A stretch of 64,000 bases of DNA from Coprinus comatus (Eukaryota; Basidiomycota; Agaricomycetes; Agaricales; Agaricaceae). Positions 51,011 through 63,428 of the stretch are shown one piece after another; the first letter of the stretch is position 1; every line of letters begins with the position of its first letter. The position numbers and the translations under genes were made by a program. The stretch covers positions 2,480,001 to 2,544,000 of the forward strand of contig JAWPGT010000001.1 in the NCBI GenBank assembly GCA_034638255.1. Reading direction: 5' to 3'. Under the pieces are notes generated by a model. That model was not told the origin of the DNA and did not search any database. It saw only the letters and a program-made list of their open reading frames with translations.

Positions 51011-51689
51011 TTGGTCGACCTGATCGTCTGCCAGGTGGCCACACTTGTTTACCTTCTTACGTCGCGGGGCTTGGAGCTAGGGGATCGGTTTTGAATCGAC
51101 CCCTTTAGGAGTAGTCCTCCGAACCCCGCTGTGAAGTTACTGGATACAAGTCTACCTGTCGAGCCAGATTTTAAATCGGTGGCAAGTACCTGTGCCTGTG
51201 CCGCTGAATATGGATAATTTACCAATAGGGGATCATGTGTCGGTGCTCACTGCTTGGTATCAAATATCTTCACATAGTCTGCGTGAAGTTGATGGATTGG
51301 AATTTATAAGCCTTGGGCCATATCATCGATTGTTGAATCTTATGTTTTAGATGACACTAAGCGTTTAGTGAGATGAACCTGAAACTTGAAGTTCGCTGTT
51401 GGAACAGAAGAGTTCTTCAAAAAATCGATTCCTTGACCTTAACAGGTTTACGTTAGTAGTCTCCTTGAGTCTTAAGGAGGAGGGTGACTTTTTGTTGTAC
51501 TTATCAACGTGTACTAAATATTGAAGATCGGGTCGAAGGTTGCCATGATGAATTGATTAATTGTTTACTGAGTACTTTCACACACGCAAAACGTAAGCCC
51601 TAACCCCAATAGGGTCACATCCATGGTCCGACTTCCCCTTGCTTCCAATGCATGTAACATAATTTTATCTTCTGTCCCTCCACCATACT
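51011..51689. other. Intergenic region, nothing recognised
   Basis: About 680 bp; it would hold the promoter of the E2 gene. No feature is recognised. Confidence 0.55.
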
Positions 51690-53512
51690 ATGCTATACCC
51701 ATACCAATTACCTGTACGACGACTTCTGGGAAGACCGAACACTGCATACACCTATTATTTGAATGCGAGGAGACGCTTGCATGTGACGGCGAAATGGAAT
51801 GCAAAAACTCTTCAGAAGTTCAAGTTGGCTGATATCGGAGAGGGTATCACAGAGTGTGAAATTATCAAGTGGTATGTCGTGCCTTCTCATGGCTGTAATC
51901 ATTAGTGTGACCAAGAAACATTTTTCTGATTTAGGTCAGTAAAGCCGGATTCAACAATCCAGGCTTTTGATCCCTTGTGTGAAGTCCAATCCGACAAAGC
52001 AAGCGTCGAAATAACATCACCTTTTGATGGTATACTTAAAGAAATACTTGTCAAAGAGGGAGACATTGCGAAAGTTGGTGCAGGTTTATGCATCATTGAA
52101 GTCGATGACGAAGGTTTGGATGTTGACAATCTCGAGAGGGTTGACACACCGAGCGAGGTTTCTACTACTACTACTACACCCTCACAGCCGGCACAAGAAA
52201 CACCAACACCTCTTGCGGTGGCTGAAAAACCACATTCCGAACGAAGATTACACCCTTTAGATCCGAACTATGCTGCACCACCTCAGTCACAACCCTCTCA
52301 TCGTCAGTTTAAACCTCAGCACCAAGAGGAACATTCACGTGGTACACAAAATGTGCTAGCTATGCCATCTGTACGACACCATGCCCGTTCTAAAGGTGTA
52401 GACCTTGCTCTGCTTGCACCCGGCTCTGGAAGAGATGGAAGAATAGAGAAAGTTGACGTTGATGCATACCTAACTGGTTCCCAGACTGCGTCTTCTTCGA
52501 CTAAGGATTCTGAAGCACAACAAGCCGAGAAACAAGACGTCGTCGTCGAGTTGAATAGAACAAGATACAACATGTACAAGGCCATGGAGAAGGTATATTC
52601 TCGTTTCCTCGCATTTTATATATGTCATACTGATGGTTATGGTTATTGTAGAGTTTAGAAATTCCTCACTTTGGATATTCAACAACACTCGACGTAACCA
52701 ATCTACATAACCTAATGAAAACACTCAACACATCGATTCCACCTCGCTACCTTCCTGAATCTAAACGACCCTCATTCACTTCACTCACCGTAAACCCTTC
52801 AGCACTCTACCCAGCTTCAAATGAACAGAGTATTAGAGAAGAAGAACAATTTGACAAGTTGACTTTCCTTCCGGTATTACTCAAGAGTCTGGCTACGGCT
52901 ATGATGGAATGGCCTCTGTTGCGAAGCAGCCTAACGCCTACTTCAAAGAATGATGGCGAAATAGGAAACAAGAAGCCGACTTTGACAATAAGACCGAACG
53001 CGGATATCAGTTTGGCCTTGAGCACTCCTACGGGATTGTATACTCCTACTATCGTTGGTGCAAATGCGCATTCCGTGTATGATGTGCAGAGACGGCTGAA
53101 ATGGTTCCAGCATTTAGGTCAGTCATTCTCTTTACTGCTTCAAGGTAGGGGACTAAATCAATTTTTCACAGGCCGTCAAATGCCATGCGCACTAACACCC
53201 AAAGAAATGCCGAAGCGTGGGGGAACCTTAACAGTTTCAAATGTCGGATCGATAGGAAAAGGGGTTTTCGCTTCACCAGTATTAGTTCCTGGAGGTGGTG
53301 TGGCCATTTGCGCTATTGGACGTGCCGAATGGACTTTAGATGTTAGTGATAAGTATTGGAATAAGAATGGACATGGAGAGAGGAGATTGAAACTACCTAT
53401 TAGTTGGAGTGCGGATCATCGAGTTGTAGAAGGTGCAGAACTTGCTGCATTCGTTGAGTGTTGGAGGGATTATGTGGAAGACCCTGGGAGGTTAATTGGT
53501 GTTTTGGTATAG
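51690..53512 (+). CDS. Branched-chain 2-oxoacid dehydrogenase E2 (lipoamide acyltransferase), mitochondrial
   Basis: The acyltransferase core of the mitochondrial complex that oxidises the 2-oxoacids of Leu, Ile and Val. Exons 51690-51871, 51935-52592, 52652-53117 and 53172-53512 join in frame. The N-terminus is basic (a likely presequence), then a lipoyl domain (KLADIGEGITECEIIKW; lipoyl Lys in VQSDKASVEI), a Pro/Thr linker, a peripheral-subunit-binding domain (MPSVRHHARSKGVDLALLAP ... GRDGRIEKVDVDAYL), and the catalytic domain (LEIPHFGYSTTLDVTNL, GGTLTVSNVGSIGKG, the active-site region SADHRVVEGAEL). IPHFGYS is typical of the branched-chain E2 rather than pyruvate or 2-oxoglutarate E2. The usual DHRxxDG motif is DHRVVEG here, Asp to Glu. 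Confidence 0.92.
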
Positions 53513-53919
53513 ATACCATGGAGCAACTCGATTCACGATTTTTAGGGATTTCTCCACTGTACACATATTCATAAATTGAATAATTATTTGAGTGAGCAAA
53601 GTGATAGACTATCACAGACGACATAAACTGAAAATGTCAATCTCAGGCTTTGAGAGCTGTCACTGGCTTGGTCTCATGTATGGATTAGATGGGAAATCAA
53701 TTCAAATTTACATAGTTGCGATGATTGATTACATCGTGACATTGTGATGATCAGATGTGGGCGGTGTTTGCTTGCTTCCACTGGCAATGTCAATAGTTTC
53801 CGGTGTTACGGGTGACAGGTACCAAGTGCTAAATAAACATTGAATCAGGTTGCCCAAATACTTTGACTACGTTCCTCAAGGTCGCTTTCAAGTCCTAAAG
53901 TGCTGTGGTAGTTGGCCAC
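53513..53919. other. Intergenic region
   Basis: About 400 bp between the E2 stop and the GtaA-like start; nothing recognised. Confidence 0.6.
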
Positions 53920-56900
53920 ATGCATTTCTCTGCTCTCTCCTATTTCTTGGTGTTATTTTATGCACTTCTGGCTTGTGCACAATCGTCACTTCTACTAGGA
54001 TACCTACCACTTGCCGTCAAATCACCTTTCCTCCATGGCTGGATAACCAGTCGAGATGGAAATTCTCCTTCTGATGCATGGCCAAATTTCTACACAAATA
54101 ACCGCGTGAGTATCTTTTTGGTGCATGCATTTCCACCGTTGTGATAGCTTCTTGGTAGGAATTTGGATGGGCTGGATTGATTCGCGTTGACGGTCAAACA
54201 TACCAATGGATAGGAAGAGGCTTTAATACCACCAGAACGTTAACAAGCGAAATCACCCCGACACGAACTGTCTTTAGGTTGCAGGCTGGGCCTGTACAAT
54301 TCAATTTAACATTCCTTAGTCCTATTGAGGTGCGTATCGTTCCTCCTACCGCTTTTTGTAGCACTTTAACGGTGTTTCAGCCTACCGACTACGTTCGACA
54401 ATCAGTACCGTTCACATACGTGTACATTGACGCAATTACTCCCAACGATACTGCGCCCCATTCAATACAAGTTTACTCTGACATTTCTGCTCGTGAGTTT
54501 TTTCTTTATCAGATGACTTCCAGACATTGATCACCCTTGATAGAATGGGCGACGAGGAGCGACGGCGAACAAGTACAATGGGGTACAACCACACAACCAG
54601 GAATGGTATATCACGAACTTCGCCGACGTAATCCCTCCGCTATGCTGGATAATGGTGGCATTGCAGAGGACAGTACAGTATATTATGCTATGGCTAATGT
54701 AAGCTGATTCTTTGAGATTGCTCCACACTATCTCACTCCAACGTCGAACTTTCAATAGCGCTCGGGTCTCACTTGGCAAACTGCGGCTGATGTCGAATGC
54801 CGCAACCGCTTTTCCACACAGGGATCTATGGCCAATACCAGTGACACTTCCTTCCGCGCTGTCAACGAGTGAGTAAAACTGTCTCTGTATCGTGAGGCTG
54901 AAACTCATGGATAAGAATAGCGCATGGCCGGTCTTTGCTATATCCGTTGATTTGGGCAATATTGCAGCCAATGGACCACAGCCAAATCCTATTGTGTGGG
55001 CGTTGGGATTGGTTCGAAACCCTGTCCTTACATACAGCACAGAATCAGGAATTCAAACTCGAACATCTTACTTCTGGTCCAGGTTTTCTCGTATTGATGA
55101 AGTGGTGAGTAACCGTTTCGTTTCGGTCGATTGATTGCTGACATTTTATAAATAGATTATAGCATTTCTCAACGACTTTTCTGATGCGCGGAGTAGAAAT
55201 GAAGCACTCGACCAGAGAATTCTAACGGCAGCCCTGAGAGTATCAACTGAATATGCTGATATTTTATCTTTGGTGACGAGGCAGATATTCGCTGCATTGG
55301 ACATTACAGTTCCAAGTGAAACACCCGGGAGAACCGATGGCAGTGATGTCAAAATATTTTTAAAAGACATCGGAACTACTACACAGTAAGTGTTGAGTTT
55401 AATTAATCATTACAGCGCCAAGTGACACTTCCTAATAATAGGCGAGTTAATCCCGTTGAAGTCATATACGGTGCACTTCCGGCTTTCCTATATTTCAATC
55501 CTCAGATTGTAGGACACCTACTTCTACCCTTGCTAGAGTTCCAGTCCACCTCTAGGTATAGAAATCCCTATGCTGCTCCTGATTTAGGTGAATCAATTTG
55601 GATTGCTTCTGGCTGTGGTTCTGCCACTGATGCAGGAATCAATTTAGGCGCTTCTTATCCCATTGTTTTGGGAAATACGTCCGATACTCAGTTCCTTGCC
55701 GTTGAAAGTATGTGGCTCTCTGGTTTGACTAGTATTACCTTATACTTATGAACAAAAAATAGGCTGTGCGGATATGCTAATTACTGCGTATACCCATGCT
55801 GTCAAATCCGGAGATGGTTCCATCATCTCTCGTTATGTATGCCTTCCCCGTCAAACCCGCTACTGACAACCCTGACTCAACAAAAATAATTACAGAGATC
55901 CCTTCTACAACCCTGGGCAGACTTCCTCATTGAACATTCTTTGCATACTGACGGTTTTGCTACTGCGGACGGGATAAGTGGCCAAGACATGTCCAACTTG
56001 GCTTTCAAGGGTATTTTGGGTATCTATTCCTTTGCCAAAATAGACGAGGCTACTAGAAGGACAAGTGAACGGAACGGAACGTACATGGTACGTTGGTCAT
56101 TATAAAGTGATTCAGAAAAAACTGATATGAGGTGATGTAGGAACGTGTGACTGAACTCATGAGAGATTGGAGACAATTTGCGGTGTCCAGTGATCATATT
56201 CAAGCTGTGTATGGTCGTAGTTCAAGTTGGGGATTGATGTATAATCTTTTCCCTGCAATTTGGCTTGATACGATCTCATTGACGAAGGGGTATGTGAATA
56301 AATGTTGGTGATTTCATTTTACTGATGATTTAATCCAGCTCTTGGCTCGCCAAGCTGTTTTCTACAGTCAACAACCAGGTTGATCAAATGTTAGTTACTG
56401 TAAACATGAGATTTACTTGTGACATTATTAGGAAGTGAATTTGGATTACCTCTGGACAGCAGTAACATGAACATTGCTTTCCCCCGTACGTTGATTTAAT
56501 TACCAGTATATTCTATTTCTCGATAACTGATCTCTAGACCTGCTGTAGATTGGACCATGATGACAGCGGCAACAATACCCAATGAGCTCGCCTCTACCGC
56601 TCGTAACAGGTTAATCAATATGGCGCATAGGAGTGCCTTTCAATTAAGCAGACGATTCCCTATGCCTATGAGGCATCAAGTTTCTGATGGTGCTCCAATA
56701 CCCGACTTTGCTAGTGGCAGGTAATTATCACAACTTTGTCTAAATCTTCGTTAAAGGATTTGTCGAAACTCACATTCGTTTTGTTAGTGCAATCCACGGT
56801 GCTTCATATGCACTCTTAGCGATGGAGTAAGACACCGTTGCTTATATATTATATATCCACTAACAAGAGTTTACGTTATGCAGAATGGGTAATCAACCTA

Positions 56901-57636
56901 TCAATAATACAGGGCTGAATGAATCCGACTCAGATAACAGCTCCAATGGTGGTGGCTCAAATGTTGGTGCTATAGTAGGAGGTGTTGTCGGTGCAGTGGT
57001 CTTCCTTGGTCTTTTGATCTTTGGAGCGGTACTCTGGAAACGCAAGAAGCAATCACAAGAAGATGAGGCCTATGAGTATTCGAAAACACACCCATTCCCG
57101 GGACCAGACGCTACTGTCCCAGTACCATTTTATATGTCGGAATCCAGTAGTAACATCGCTCAACCCCCGACCATCAATTCTAAAGTAACCTCGAATCATC
57201 AAAATGTCGGAGTCGCAAACCAATGGGTTACAAGGTCAGATAATCAGAGTCAATTACAATGGCGACCTGAATGGGAGGGACTTTCCCAAGATCAACATAG
57301 TCATTTCTCATCACCTACATCGCCAACTACATCTTCGATTCCTTCGTTGCCACCTGGAGCAGCGGCAGCGGCAGCAGCCCCCGCTACACTCCCTGTGATG
57401 AGCAGTAAACACCGAGAGGCTGTGGGCCTACCACCAATCCTCAATCTGGCATTCCACATCACACATCGGTTCCTAGTATGTCGGCGGCCTCCACGCTTTC
57501 AAGTCCTTATTCGGCAACTGCAGGAAATACGAATCAAACTGGAGTGGACTCGGAGTTGAGGGCAGAGGTTGAACAATTGAGAAGAGAGATGGAAACGATT
57601 AGGGTCATGGCGGAACCTCCACCTGGTTATAGCTAA
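53920..57636 (+). CDS. GtaA-type glutaminase-like membrane protein
   Basis: A signal peptide (FLVLFYALLACAQSS) is followed by LGYLPLAVKSPFLHGW, GWAGLIRVDGQTYQWIGRG, FNLTFLSPIEV, VPFTYVYIDAI, DAWPVFAISVDLG, VKIFLKDIGTT, RVNPVEVIYGALPAFLYFNP, PYAAPDLG, WADFLIEHSLHTDGFATADG, LAFKGILGIYSFAKI, YNLFPAIWLDT and a C-terminal membrane helix (VGGVVGAVVFLGLLIFGAVL, then WKRKKQ). The tail ends in a short coiled coil and EPPPGYS. About 15 exons were traced: 53920-54105, 54159-54492, 54544-54698, 54759-54868, 54921-55104, 55156-55385, 55442-55707, 55763-55836, 55896-56087, 56141-56289, 56339-56378, 56432-56485, 56549-56720, 56788-56826, 56884-57636. The frame slips by one base at the 56378/56432 junction and again at about 57425-57460. 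The substrate is unknown; GtaA relatives deamidate glutamine. Confidence 0.85.
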
Positions 57637-58702
57637 ATCTTCTTACATAAATACAATTATATTTAAACTACTTTTTCTTCTTTTTTCAACAAACCTTACT
57701 TTTTGGCTATGTGAATGTGTATCTCATTACATCATTTTCTTGACCTTATTTATAATTATGCATTCCGCCATGCTGGTAATAGTCTACAAAATTTAATACT
57801 CCAGCCTCAAGTCAATCAATCGATACCGTTAAAACATTAAAACTTCAGTTCACCTATCTGAGTAGAACTATTATTTACTGTTAACCACAATGTATTAGCT
57901 TGTACGGACGGACCAGTAAAATAAACTTTCAAAAATTGAAACATAACAGATGACGTATTAGGTCATCTACCCGTTACACTTTTAGTGCAGGTTTCTCCCG
58001 TTATTGGTGTCTTACATTCCCTTTCATTTCCCAAACTCTAAAATGTCAACATACCTGGAGCATCAATTCCACTATCTCCTTGCTGTATACGCACCATTTC
58101 TACTACCCCTCTCTTCGTTCAGTCACTATCCCATTTCCATTTCTTGTACCATCCTCTACCATTCGTTATATTCATTGGCAGCGGATATTCTTTGTGTCTT
58201 TCAACATGACAAAAAGCTTAATATCCCAACCCAATCCGAACAACAAGCTGTCGTTCTTTCAACTCCGTATCATTCTTTGCTTTGGATATCCTCGTAATAT
58301 TTTATACCAGCTACTAACTAATACCTACACTACCGCTATATACTATCCATAATACCCCACCCTACTACTAGTACCTTTATTGTCGCTTTTTTGAATATGT
58401 TGTCCTTGACGGTTATCAATTTTGTAATTTGATAAAGATTTTATTCAACACTCGTTTCCTCTTTAAGCTTTTTTGAGGTCGCGTTATTTGTACCTTAAAC
58501 CCCAACCCCAATAGTTTAGGAGAGGACGTACACCTTTGAACTCTTGCAAACGATAACGACCACTTCGACCTATTCTTAGCCCCCAAAGCATTGGTGCAAG
58601 TAAGCTACGATATATTAACACGCTCAACGACATCAATTTTTTGATGATTTTTCAGTCCCTACTTATTCCACGGGTCAAAAAAGCCTTTTTTGCTGCCCTA
58701 CA
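57637..58702. other. Intergenic region, nothing recognised
   Basis: About 1.07 kb. Plus-strand frames near 58004-58352 are pyrimidine-rich translations without family resemblance. Confidence 0.6.
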
Positions 58703-59680
58703 ATGCAACAACTTGAACAAGAATCAAGTTCATCTAACTCGATGATGACGATTACTAGTACCACGGACACGTCGGACTCAAATCTCTCAAACATGCGAAC
58801 ACACTTTGCAGTTATGCATCGCCGATTACAACGACTAAATCCAATACCAATTGAATACTTGGAACCTAACGATTTAATCGAATATTGTCTTCGAAAAATG
58901 GCCAACCTGACGCGCAAGGAAGCAAGTAAAAAATCTAGGGAAGAACTTTTAGAGGAACTTTATAATGTTCGACATATGTTTCATGCGCTTGCTGATGCTT
59001 TACATGAACAAATCACTTTACACCCACCATCACATTCTCAAAAAGACGTAAAGGAAGAAGAGGAAGAGCAAGAAGAAAATGGAAAGATACAGACGGGAAG
59101 ATTGTACACTGTTGAAGACTTGCGAAAATTGGATGAAATCCGAAATGCTCAATTTGAGAAGAAATTACGCATTGCGGAGAAAAAAGCCGTGGAAAATCCA
59201 AAAAGTACGAAATCTTTTGAAGCATTGAAGACCATTACGACTACGAAAGTAAACTCGGCTTCGGAAGCAGAGAGATTACGAACATTGGAAATTGAAGCTG
59301 GGAAAATACAACGAGCGGAACTTATGAAAGAAAGAATGAAAGGGCCAGATCCAGAGGTTCTAATGGCTAGGGAAGCAGAGAGGATGAGGAAATTGGCAAC
59401 GAAGGCTGGATGAATGGAAAAAATTTATGCGGATGCAGAAACTATGATATTTGATCGACCTGGGTTAAGTCATTATAAAAAGAAGGACGAATTGCAGACA
59501 CTTGCGTTGGCACTTGATCTTTCAAATCCGCTTGATGGGACGGTGGCTGAAATTCATCAGAAAATTGCCGACCATTTACAAGAATATGCTGAAGAATTGG
59601 AGGAAGATCCGCGTTTTTCCTCTCTCATTGGCGCAAATAGGTACAAGAAACGCAGGGTGTACTTACTGCCTCGCATGTAG
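58703..59680 (+). CDS. Coiled-coil / SAP-like protein of unknown function, interrupted by an in-frame TGA
   Basis: An ATG at 58703 opens a 236-codon frame rich in Glu, Lys and Arg with long helical stretches (SKKSREELLEELYNVRHMFH; EAERMRKLATKAG). It stops at TGA 59411-59413, and the same frame goes straight on with MEKIYADAETMIFDRPGLSH, then KKDELQTLALALDLSNPLDG and VAEIHQKIADHLQEYAEELE to a TAG at 59680. The second part resembles a SAP-type helix-loop-helix (a DNA-binding fold in many nuclear proteins), a weak resemblance. No intron signals surround the TGA. Either one gene with a stop (TGG to TGA would do it) or two adjacent frames; I favour one gene of 325 codons plus the stop. Confidence 0.55.
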
Positions 59681-61852
59681 TACGCTGGGAGAATATTTCT
59701 CTTTGTCTTCAAGCTTCGCCATTGGTTGCTAGCCATGTTGCATCTCTCATCATCAAAAACTTGTCATTCCAACCCCTTTGCTATTTCCACCATCGTCTTA
59801 CCCCTCCTTATCCAAACGGTTGCTTCCGCTACACCCTCTCCGTCGTCGTCTTATCATGGGATTGATGCCCTCCGACGCATCTAATGATACTTGTTCCGGT
59901 CATCCTTTATAAATTATGACATACGCAATTTTTTCTTGCAGCGCTACTAGATCTCTTTCCTTCGATCTTGAGTCTTCATACTTTCCTCTCTATTCACATA
60001 TTCATTTTCAAAAACATTAAACAATCGTAAGTGATTCATCATTCCCAATATCATTCCTTCCCTCTCCCCAAAGTTTAATAACTCCTTATACCAACAACAA
60101 TACCCATTTAGTATCTGAATTCTATACATGCATATATTTCAGATAATACCCCCCACCTTCGTACGTCGACCCCTTTTGAACATGTTAATTTTTTGCCTTT
60201 CCTTGAACTCCTTTGTGGACAATGTAATGTGTTCACTGTGTACCTGTGAAGACAAACTCTACGGAATTTTCTGGCTAGTACTTATGAGAATCGAAGTTCC
60301 AAAGAGGGCTCTTGGGCTCATTCATGCTGTCATAACTCATAAGTTGTCCTTCTTTCTTCTCTTTTTTGTTGTTGTTGTTTTCGGTAAGTTATGCTCTCCG
60401 GGGACAGTCTTTGTTACTCTCTCTGAGAGCGCTACTTTGGGATAGAAGTTTAATCAAGAAAAAAGATTGAATATGACAGCCCAACGGTCACGGCGGTATA
60501 TAATTTTTTTTTTACAATACATTTGAACTATTTGTATGCCAGGACTAGTACTATTGGGGAATCTGCTTAGCCCCACAGAGACAGACTACTTCCGGTGAAC
60601 CTGGACTCTGGAGCACGATTGACTTGTGTTGGCCGCTTTGAGGTTATTAAAGTACTACTAACAGTAGTAGTACTTAGTGCTAGTACGTTTTGGGAAAGTG
60701 ACCCTGCGGAAAAGCTCATAAACGGCGTTTAAGTGTGAAGAATGTGTGATGAACATTTCTATCCTTGCGGTAACAATAGCGGAATGAATTTCAACTTCAA
60801 CTTCTTGGAGTAAACTAAATGACCAAAATATTAGGGTATATTTTAGATGTTGCCATGTCCTCCATTGTGGCCGACGCCACACCATTTGAACGTTTGTAAC
60901 AAGAGCACTAGGAATACAATGATAATGACTACGGATCATCATCGTGCTAGGGGGCAATCACATCTATAGGTGATTTAACACACTTAAAATCTGATTATCG
61001 ACTAATCAATTACTCCTATGAGCATGGCTGATTGATGTGTATAATGATGGATTGAGAGTCGATCGCATGACCTCAAAACCATGATACCATGAGCTGATTT
61101 TTAAAAATTTTACAAAAAGGAAGGACTTCGGATATCGTTATCCAACCCCACGTGTAACATCTACGGCATCTAAGAAGAACTTGGTACCATTGGATAAACT
61201 GTACCGTCCTTCTATGTATACTCTATTTACGGGGAATATGATTATGGGTTTCCAATCATCCCACCTGTCAAATGCCCGAGTTACCTTATTGTATGATACT
61301 TGCATGTTCGCACGTCGCACGTTGTAGGATGACGACATATTGATCTTGATATTAAGATTCTCTGAGAAGAAAATTTTCACAAAGAACCAGGACCAGAACC
61401 CGAACCCGGGAACTAAGAAACCAAAGAACCAAGGATCGTGTTCATTTGAACTAAGTTGGGTAATTTGATGATGACGAAGATAAAAACTCTTCACATAAAA
61501 AAATTGTTCTTTCTTTCAACCATCTTTACCACCACTTCTCTCCTCCTCTCTCTCTCTCTCCCTCTCTGAAGCTCTCTCCATTTTCCCACTTCTCAGATAA
61601 AAAGTGTCCAAATCAAGTGTATGTTTGATCTTTCCCTTGATAATCATTGTCTCTTACATATTGATCAGATATCAAATATATCCCTCGATTGTATCACCTT
61701 ACCCTCAAACTCCATCGTCATCGTTACTACAGAACCTCCCAATAAATCTCAATCTCTAAATCAACATCGGACTCGGAGTAGAGATTCACTATTCAATATC
61801 AATACTTTAACCATCCAATATCCAATACTTGAAACCCCTCTCGAAAAAAAAA
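59681..61852. other. Intergenic region with one unexplained minus-strand frame
   Basis: About 2.2 kb. A 118-codon minus-strand frame at 61138-61494 (NVRRANMQVSYNKVTRAFDR; then IEGRYSLSNGTKFFLDAVDV) looks protein-like but matches nothing I know and lacks supporting exons. CT-rich repeats at about 61540-61570 lie in the likely promoter of the reductase downstream. Confidence 0.45.
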
Positions 61853-63428
61853 ATGCCAACAATCCAACCACATTCTCGAGTCTTAGTAACTGGAGCCAAT
61901 GGATACATCGCATTTTGGGTAGTTCGATATTTACTCGAACTCGGTTATCGTGTTAGAGGTTCAGTTAGGAGTGAAGAGAAAGCTAGATATTTGATGGAAT
62001 ATTTTTTGAAGAGTGGTTATGGACCGGAAGTTTTTGAAGTGGTTATTGTTGAGGACATATCTATAGTGTGCCACTGATTTTTTTTGTTTCTGCTTTTGAT
62101 TATGGTTTACTGACTTTTTTTTGGTTTTTGTTTCGTTTTTTTTGACGTTGTGTAATTTGACAGGAAGGAGCATTTGATGAAGCTGTTAAAGATGTTGATG
62201 CGATTGTGCATAGTGCTTCACCTTTTGTGTTTAATTTGGATGATCCGAAAGACTTGATTGGTCCTGCTGTTGATGGAACTTTGGGAGTTTTGCATAGTGC
62301 GATGAATTATGGGTGAGGAAATTGTTTTACTTTTTTTAATTCAAATTGTGTTACCCAAGTAATAATTGATTGTGGTGTTCCTAACAAACAGGGATTCAGT
62401 GAAAAGAACCGTAATCACATCTTCATGTGCCGCTGTACTTGAAGTCAAACCACAACCTACGGTGTTTTCAGAGAACAATTGGAATGAATTTTCAGTTAGG
62501 CAGGTTGAAGAAAAAGGAAGGTTGGCGTCGGCTGCTGATAAGTATAGAGCTTCTAAAACTTTAGCAGAACGAGGTATGTTCTCTTTTTTTTTTTTGGTGT
62601 TGTGTTGTTTTGTTGTCGAAAGTATCAGTCTCACTTCTGGTGTCTCTAATAAATTATCAATTTAGCTGCATGGGAGTTTATTGAAGAGAATAAAGGAGAA
62701 ATCGAATGGGATTTGAGTGTTATCAATCCTCCTTTTGTGAGTCCTTCATATAGTACCAAAGAAAGAAATCCGTTAACGAGATAATAATGTTCTCAATTGG
62801 TCAGGTATTTGGAGTAAGACCCCCATGAACGCTATCATAAAACTGGGTAATCTGACTTAAAAACAATGAATTGTATAGCCCGCGATACATGAAGTCAATG
62901 GACCAGCGAACTTGAACACGTCTTTGAAAGGTTGGTATGATAATGTGGTTGCTGGTGGTCCAGAGAAGAGGACGAAAGAAGTTTTGTATAATATACCGGC
63001 TGCTTGGGTTGACGTTAGAGATGTTGCGTTGGCTCATATTTTGGCTTTACAAACGGAGGAAGCGGGAGGTGAACGGATTATCATTTCTAAAGGTGAGTTT
63101 TGTACATTCTGGGGAAATTTAACGTACTGAAATAATTTTTTTTGTGTAGATTCGTTTGTTTGGCAAGATTGGCGTGAGTGTTCATTCATTTTCCCCTCCC
63201 TCTATTGTCGTTGGTTAATCTTACTTTCTTGAAGTTGATTTGGTAAATGAAATCAAACCATACCCACTTCCAAATCATCTTCCGGGTATCGGAATACCAG
63301 GACAAGAAAGAACATATCTTGTTCAATATGATACATCAAAGGCACAAAGGATATTTGGAATAAAGATGAAGACGAAGGCTGAAAGTGCTAAAGACATGTT
63401 AGAAGATTTCCGTCTTCGTGGATGGTGA
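61853..63428 (+). CDS. GRE2-like NADPH-dependent reductase (extended SDR)
   Basis: A cytosolic reductase of the dihydroflavonol-reductase / methylglyoxal-reductase type; the natural carbonyl substrate is unknown. The N-terminal cofactor motif is VLVTGANGYIA, followed by VRGSVRS; later come VEDISIEGAFDEAVKDVDAI, VHSASPF, the catalytic Ser in TVITSSCAAVLE and YRASK as YxxxK. Eight exons join in frame: 61853-62065, 62164-62312, 62392-62573, 62666-62736, 62805-62813, 62879-63092, 63150-63173 and 63235-63428. Exon five is a 9-nt micro-exon coding VFG, which completes the conserved PPFVFGPAIH; without it the motif is broken. The ATG at 61853 starts right before the first beta strand, as in the family. 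Confidence 0.92.

Noticed and set aside
47000..57640. A biosynthetic gene cluster
   Set aside because: No backbone enzyme (PKS, NRPS, terpene cyclase) or cluster regulator is present; the neighbours are housekeeping or surface proteins.
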